Source of the DNA: Candidatus Tayloriibacteriota bacterium
GTDB taxonomy: Bacteria; Patescibacteriota; Minisyncoccia; Phycocordibacterales; CAIRYW01
DNA length: 50,056 nucleotides
Direction of reading: 5' to 3'
NCBI GenBank assembly: GCA_028286725.1
Contig: JAQBQZ010000004.1
Location: forward strand, 1 to 50,056
The notes under the pieces were generated by a model. The model was not told the DNA's origin. It made no database searches and saw only the letters and a list, made by a program, of their open reading frames with translations. Shown here one piece after another: positions 46,019 to 50,056 of this stretch (positions are counted from its first letter, which is position 1; the number at the start of each line of letters is the position of its first letter). The position numbers and the translations under genes were made by a program.

Positions 46019-46240
46019 ATGAGTACGATGCTGAAGAAAAAGAAACCAGCGACTGGGTCAATGACGATCCTGGAGCTCATTGAGGGCTTGAAAAAGTGCC
46101 TTAGAAATGGACTCGCCTCGAGAGTTGTTTCGAGAACCTGTTACGCCCGTACACTTGCGGTGCGCCGGCGGGATACGTTCTCGGAGCTCAAAAAACTTCT
46201 CGATGGTATGAAAACAAAGAAAAGTGCTGATTTTATGTAG
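46019..46240 (+). CDS. Small basic protein, possibly the first part of a frameshifted gene
   Basis: 73 aa from the ATG at 46019 (an upstream TTG at 45983 is less likely). Strongly basic (KKKKPATGSM; VRRRDTF), no membrane span, mostly helical (TILELIEGLKKCLRN). The stop TAG (46238-46240) is followed by an open frame one base back that runs for 50 more codons with coding-like composition, so the two halves could be one gene joined by a -1 shift on TTTT at 46231-46234. Third-position GC is high. Function unknown. Confidence 0.5.
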   Translation: MSTMLKKKKPATGSMTILELIEGLKKCLRNGLASRVVSRTCYARTLAVRRRDTFSELKKLLDGMKTKKSADFM

Positions 46241-46395
46241 AGGATAAACCACTTTTCGTGGTCCTGTGCAGCATCATTCGCCGCTCTCTTGAAAGGAGGC
46301 CTGTGGTCAAAATCGGTGAAATGCCGGAGTATGATTCTCAAAATCACCAAGGGTCTATTGAACCCTGGATCGAGCTCTGCATTGCACATTCCTAA
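46231..46395 (+). other. Open frame continuing the small basic gene in the -1 frame
   Basis: From 46231 the frame is open to TAA at 46393-46395 and reads ...VEDKPLFVVLCSIIRRSLERRPVV...EPWIELCIAHS. It has no ATG near its start; GTG 46258 is the first standard start. Composition looks coding and a terminator follows immediately. It may be a frameshifted second half (programmed or mutational) or a separate 45-aa ORF. Confidence 0.4.
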
Positions 46396-46427
46396 TCCTC
46401 ATCTTACATGATGAGGATTTTTATTTT
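46395..46427 (+). terminator. Intrinsic terminator
   Basis: ATCCTCATC (46395-46403) pairs with GATGAGGAT (46410-46418), then a T-rich run to 46427. It ends the plus-strand small-gene unit and overlaps the end of the convergent GIY-YIG gene. Confidence 0.85.
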
Positions 46428-46667
46428 TTGAAATAATTTTAACTTTTCTTCTCTGGAAAATTTCTTGATCGTCGCTTCCCTCTTTAATGCATTACCTTTT
46501 GTTCCGCAGTCTTCAAAGTATTTAAGCGTTACTGGTCGTCGCCCTCTAGTGTATTTGGCACCTGTCTTTGAGGTGTTATGAGATAGAATTCTCTTTTCGA
46601 GATCATTGGTTGTGCCTGTATAAAGCGTTTTGTCAGCACACTCGAGAATATAAACAAAATAATTCAT
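46404..46667 (-). CDS. GIY-YIG nuclease superfamily protein (UPF0213-like)
   Basis: 87 aa. The family motif is YFVYILECADKTLYTGTTNDLEKRILSHN, quoted in parts: YVYIL-like first strand, LYTGTT (the YIG equivalent) and the catalytic Arg/His region EKRILSHN; then AKYTRGRRPV and a Glu-containing helix (NALKREATIKKFS). Standalone domains of this type are metal-dependent nucleases of unknown substrate, often called UPF0213. It is 12 nt downstream of the YgjP-like gene and likely co-transcribed with it. Confidence 0.93.
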   Translation of the reverse strand: MNYFVYILECADKTLYTGTTNDLEKRILSHNTSKTGAKYTRGRRPVTLKYFEDCGTKGNALKREATIKKFSREEKLKLFQKIKILIM

Positions 46668-46679
46668 ATATAAAGTATA

Positions 46680-47264
46680 TCAAAAATCTCCAACTCTTAA
46701 TTTTTTACTGAGGATTTTATAGTCAGAGATCTTTTCTCCAACAAGATCCCAGAATGCTTTTGAATGATTGAATTCTTTAAGATGACAGAGCTCGTGGACT
46801 ACAAGATAGTCCTGAAGATGTGGTGGAAGTAGGATCATTTTGTAATTAAAATTAAGATTCTTTGAGCTTGAGCAGCTGCCCCATTTGGTCTTTTGATTTT
46901 TGATGAAGACTTTTTTGTATTCGAGATTGTAGTGCTGGTTAAAATATTCGAGACGAGATTTGACGAATCCGAGAGACTCAGCAGAATACTTTTTGATCTC
47001 TGATTTTGAATGTTTTATGCGGAGTATTGGATTTATATTTTGAAGCTTTGCTACTTTTTCTTCGATCCAGTCCTTTTTTGACTCAAGGAATTTCATTATG
47101 AATCCTTCGGTTGCAAATCTGCTATGTGTGACCACAACACTTGCGTCATCCGCACGAATACTGATCCTGACTCCTCTTGAGCCCTTGCGGACCTTTATTG
47201 TTACAGGAATTTTATTCTCTCCAAACTCGATTCTCTTTGGTTCTTTCTTTCCAAAAAACAGCAT
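46680..47264 (-). CDS. YgjP-like (M48-type) metallopeptidase
   Basis: 194 aa. N-terminal beta region and the conserved KTKWGSCSSSKNLNFNY (about 126-142), then VVHELCHLKEFNHSKAFW with HExxH (157-161) and a third His (H167), the YgjP/DUF45 signature related to SprT/Wss1 enzymes. These are putative zinc metallopeptidases, possibly acting on DNA-protein cross-links by analogy to Wss1; the substrate in bacteria is not settled. No signal peptide. Followed after 12 nt by a GIY-YIG gene; the pair could be a DNA-maintenance unit. Confidence 0.9.
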   Translation of the reverse strand: MLFFGKKEPKRIEFGENKIPVTIKVRKGSRGVRISIRADDASVVVTHSRFATEGFIMKFLESKKDWIEEKVAKLQNINPILRIKHSKSEIKKYSAESLGFVKSRLEYFNQHYNLEYKKVFIKNQKTKWGSCSSSKNLNFNYKMILLPPHLQDYLVVHELCHLKEFNHSKAFWDLVGEKISDYKILSKKLRVGDF

Positions 47265-47304
47265 AATTATCTTTTCTTTCTATTCATAATAGTGGTCATT
47301 ATAT

Positions 47305-47332
47305 CAAAAGCTCCGCGAAAGCGGAGCTTTTG
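47305..47332 (-). terminator. Hairpin downstream of engB
   Basis: CAAAAGCTCCGC (47305-47316), loop GAAA, exact complement to 47332. On the minus strand it ends the engB message; A/T tails on both sides. Confidence 0.8.
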
Positions 47333-47383
47333 TACGAATTGAATTTATATTCAACTTTTAAGACTTACAATTTCTAACTATTA

Positions 47384-47956
47384 TTATCTTCTCCCTAAAA
47401 TTTCATTCGATAGCTCCCCTATTCCCTCTTTTGATTTTGATGAATATGGAATGACCTTATGTCCCACTATCTGCTCTCTGATTTTTTTGAGCTGATTTAA
47501 ATATTGTGATGGTTTGATCTTGTCTACTTTGTTTGCGACCACAATAATATGTCGTCCGTGCTCTTCAAGGAATTTGAGCATCCCGAGATCATCTGGTGTA
47601 GGACCGAGATTTGAATCAATAATCAGTACTACTTTTGGATCGTGCTTTGATTGAAATAAGTACCAGTAGATAAGCTTATTGAGTTTTGTCCAAGCTGCAA
47701 ATGTGGTCTTTGCAAATCCGTATCCTGGAAGGTCAATAAAGTAGTGAGAATGGTTGATTTTGAATATGTTCAACTCTTGAGTTCGTCCTGGCGTGGCGCT
47801 TGTACGGGCAAGGTCTTTGACACCTGTGAAAGAGTTAATGAGAGATGATTTACCTGCGTTAGAACGCCCTATAAAGGCCACCTGAGGCACTCCATCATCA
47901 AGCATGGGATTATCTCCCTTTACCCCTCTCATAAAGACTGCAGATGTGATTTTCAT
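47384..47956 (-). CDS. engB: Ribosome biogenesis GTPase EngB/YsxC
   Basis: 190 aa, normal size. G1 GRSNAGKSS (about 30-38), switch region PGRTQELNIF, G3 DLPGYGFAK (75-83), G4 NKVDK (142-146) and G5 PYSSKS near the end. It is essential in many bacteria for assembly of the 50S subunit. Start at ATG 47956. It lies 12 nt downstream of the large calcium-repeat protein on the same strand, so the two may share a transcript, and a hairpin follows it. Confidence 0.97.
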   Translation of the reverse strand: MKITSAVFMRGVKGDNPMLDDGVPQVAFIGRSNAGKSSLINSFTGVKDLARTSATPGRTQELNIFKINHSHYFIDLPGYGFAKTTFAAWTKLNKLIYWYLFQSKHDPKVVLIIDSNLGPTPDDLGMLKFLEEHGRHIIVVANKVDKIKPSQYLNQLKKIREQIVGHKVIPYSSKSKEGIGELSNEILGRR

Positions 47957-47968
47957 ATATTAGTAACA

Positions 47969-50056
47969 CTAATATAGACCAGAGCTGTACATATTACCAG
48001 TAAGCTTGCCTGCTCCTAGTGGATTTGATCCAGAGAGTAATTCATCTTTATCTCCATGGCCGTCCTTGTCAGTATCTGCTTTTAATTTATTTGTACCGAT
48101 ATAATCTTCTAGAACATCTGGTAATCCGTCTTTGTCTGAATCAATAAGCGACTGTTTGTCAGCTTCTTCTGATACAGCTGTTGCATTTGCGGTGTTATTA
48201 CCATCTAAAACGATCATGACTATTCTTGTGCCGCCTTTGGTTTCATATTTGTAAGTATATATTCCTGAGGGTACTGTGCCTGATACATATTTTGGTAGGG
48301 CCACTTGGTAAGAGAGTGCATAGTTAGTGCCTTTGTTGGCGTATATATATTGTGCTCCAGAATTTACATCCACGGGAATATTCTCAAGTACTTTTTGCTC
48401 ATCAGTACCAGATGGGACATAAATATTCGGTTCTATTTTCGGCGTACCAAACTTCTTTTTGAGATCACCTCGTGTAGCCATAAGATCTGCAAGTGTGTTT
48501 GGATATGTGCCGGTAAGCGCTTTGTAAGTTCCAATCGCACTCTGTAGAGTTCTGATATTTGTAAGTTGTTTGCTGAATCTGTACTGCTCTTTTGTGATAC
48601 CACTTAATGCGATCGTTGCGTCTTCAACAGACATCGCATCTTTTGGTTCATCAATATTTATCGCAGAATTAATATCATTAAGCTTTAGTGTTGCAGTAAA
48701 TTTGATCTGGTTGGTACTTGGTGTAGATGTTTTTGATTCTGGTACAACACGGACACTGTACCGTACTTGTATTGGAGTACCGTTTGCATCTGCCCAGATA
48801 CTGAATGTTGTATTTTTTCTAAAATAGTCAAAAGCTTTATCAAACTCAGGACTCTTCAAATATTCCAATGCACTTTTTTCAGATTGGATAGTTTCTGGAG
48901 TTGTCGATGCATCGTTTAATGCTGTGGTCATATCAGAATAAAAACTCACAAGCGTATCTTTGTTGAACTCAAGATCGTATCGATATGCTTTGGTGCCGTT
49001 AATATCTTCAGATACTGGTTCGTTTGCACTTATGAGTGCCTGGTTTTTGTCTGCTGCGATCAATATTTTGTTTATATTCTCTTTGAACTTTTCTTTTGTT
49101 TCTGCATCGGATTTTGAATTAACGTCTGAAAATGATTTAAACGTTGCTCCTATGCCTGAGCTTAGATCGGTTGGAGTGATCTTGACCCACTGATTTTTAA
49201 GTTTAGTTATATCAATAAAGAATGATGGGAGCTTGGTAACATAAACAAAGAAATTGTCAGCAATTTTTTTGATCTCAACATCAACTGCAACATTGATATC
49301 TCCAAGATCTGTGTTTGCTGTGACGTGTGTATCAGTATTTAGACTCCCTGTATCATTCACAGCTGACTTACCATCAATTGTTGCATTAAGTTTAAATGCC
49401 ACTGGTATATAGCTCAAGTAGCTACCCATATTTAACGCGCTCGCAAGTTGAGGCTGAGGCAAAGTATCAGGAATCGAAATATAGGTCCCTGAATCTTTGT
49501 TCAAGAAAATTGAATTGTCACCTCCTGCAAAAAAACCAGTTACTGATTTTTTTGCCGCCTCTCTCGCTTCAACTGTTTCAAAGTTTGCTCCTAGATCAAA
49601 ATCTTTTCCTCCTGGAACGAGTGAATAAGTGATTTTAGGGTTATTAATTGGTTGTGGAGTTTCGAGTTTTGCTAATGATGTGGGATATGGTGCCTGCAGA
49701 TACATTAAAATACTTTGCAGATCTCTTACAGTATCCAAATCTTTGTTGTATGCATCAATCTTTACTTGATCTGTAGGTAATTCTACTTTGAATGGTTCTG
49801 CATCCGCATCTTTTGGCTCAGATACAACATCGATATTCAAAGTATAGTTTGAAGTTTTGATATTACCGACACCAGCAAAAATGCTCGATGCAAGTTTTGA
49901 GGTGTTGTATAGAGCTCGTTTAAAAAACCAAAGTTTATTGGAATATCCGTATGCCAAAGTTGCTATCGCTCCCAAGATAATGACTACAACAAGTATTTTT
50001 AAAAGCTTCGAACCTCTTTTTGGTTGAGGATTTATTTTTGTAAATACCGGCGGCTG
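47969..50056 (-). CDS. Membrane-anchored extracytoplasmic protein with calcium-binding repeats (5' end outside window)
   Basis: At least 668 residues; the frame is open to the window edge, so the start lies beyond 50056. The TTG at 49975 is not a likely start because the sequence before it encodes the first half of a membrane helix (KLLKILVVVIILGAI). Pro/Lys-rich cytosolic N-terminus, one membrane helix, then a large beta-rich extracytoplasmic part with repeated NTDIxVxVDVExK-like segments and a possible duplicated module. The C-terminus (about residues 610-650 from the internal TTG) has DSDKDGLPDVLEDYIGT and DTDKDGHGDKDELLSGSNP, thrombospondin type-3-like calcium sites. Likely surface-exposed; specific role unknown. 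Confidence 0.75.
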   Translation of the reverse strand, partial: QPPVFTKINPQPKRGSKLLKILVVVIILGAIATLAYGYSNKLWFFKRALYNTSKLASSIFAGVGNIKTSNYTLNIDVVSEPKDADAEPFKVELPTDQVKIDAYNKDLDTVRDLQSILMYLQAPYPTSLAKLETPQPINNPKITYSLVPGGKDFDLGANFETVEAREAAKKSVTGFFAGGDNSIFLNKDSGTYISIPDTLPQPQLASALNMGSYLSYIPVAFKLNATIDGKSAVNDTGSLNTDTHVTANTDLGDINVAVDVEIKKIADNFFVYVTKLPSFFIDITKLKNQWVKITPTDLSSGIGATFKSFSDVNSKSDAETKEKFKENINKILIAADKNQALISANEPVSEDINGTKAYRYDLEFNKDTLVSFYSDMTTALNDASTTPETIQSEKSALEYLKSPEFDKAFDYFRKNTTFSIWADANGTPIQVRYSVRVVPESKTSTPSTNQIKFTATLKLNDINSAINIDEPKDAMSVEDATIALSGITKEQYRFSKQLTNIRTLQSAIGTYKALTGTYPNTLADLMATRGDLKKKFGTPKIEPNIYVPSGTDEQKVLENIPVDVNSGAQYIYANKGTNYALSYQVALPKYVSGTVPSGIYTYKYETKGGTRIVMIVLDGNNTANATAVSEEADKQSLIDSDKDGLPDVLEDYIGTNKLKADTDKDGHGDKDELLSGSNPLGAGKLTGNMYSSGLY

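Noticed and set aside
1-50056. Alternative genetic code with UGA as Gly (as in some CPR lineages)
   Set aside because: UGA ends clear genes, for example at 809-811, and standard translation gives intact conserved proteins throughout.
1-50056. CRISPR array
   Set aside because: No evenly spaced identical repeats with unique spacers and no cas genes were seen.

Overview
The window looks like a chromosomal segment of a small-genome bacterium of the Candidatus Patescibacteria (CPR), most likely Parcubacteria/Paceibacteria-like. I infer this from low GC with standard stop codons (UGA is used as a stop), almost no Shine-Dalgarno sites, many starts placed exactly where a -10 element predicts leaderless mRNA, many small orphan proteins each closed by its own hairpin terminator, and CPR-typical families: a membrane-anchored C-terminal Cys domain, a lysozyme-like secreted protein, a peptidoglycan-binding plus Ig-like surface protein, and DUF5666-like and DUF2914-like proteins. 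No rRNA, CRISPR array, transposase or prophage module was seen. The assignment below phylum level is uncertain.

Layout. 0-5 kb: rpmA, small membrane proteins, a DNPH1-like nucleotide hydrolase, a DEDD exonuclease, a CYTH protein and a variant NRAMP transporter. 5-10 kb: lysozyme-like protein, cardiolipin synthase-like protein, SET-domain protein, two DMT-type transporters. 9.7-16.3 kb: bL25, a coiled-coil lytic transglycosylase, the lemA-nudix-htpX-zincin operon, tRNA-Ser(GGA) followed at once by a TrpC-like gene, and a VOC protein. 16.3-21.9 kb: a large surface protein, glutaredoxin, msrA, a structured tandem repeat, and three membrane proteins. 21.9-27.7 kb (minus): an ECF sigma factor operon with a two-TM putative anti-sigma factor, two DUF5666-like proteins and a MacAB-type exporter. 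27.7-33.5 kb: gtrA with a 9-codon leader ORF, glutamate dehydrogenase, a hydrolase, MATE, FKBP, tgt. 33.5-34.8 kb: a cluster of very small ORFs with a candidate sRNA. 34.8-40.2 kb: uvrB and uvrA with two small minus genes between. 40.2-41.8 kb: small zinc-ribbon genes and a gene-poor structured region. 41.8-50 kb (mostly minus): ABC import genes, an amidoligase-like protein, an ABC-F ATPase, GIY-YIG, a YgjP-like peptidase, engB, and a membrane-anchored calcium-repeat protein that runs off the edge.

How it works together. The strongest functional unit is the sigma/anti-sigma/exporter operon, which probably senses an envelope signal and drives an efflux or secretion pump. Envelope remodelling recurs (lytic transglycosylase, lysozyme-like protein, PG-binding surface protein, LemA/HtpX, cardiolipin synthase). 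Repair and translation are represented by UvrA/UvrB, bL27, bL25, EngB, Tgt and ABC-F. The most unusual observations are the consistent leaderless promoter architecture, a tandem hairpin repeat whose copies differ almost only by transitions including compensatory pairs, several long nested inverted repeats between genes, and clusters of uncharacterised small proteins.
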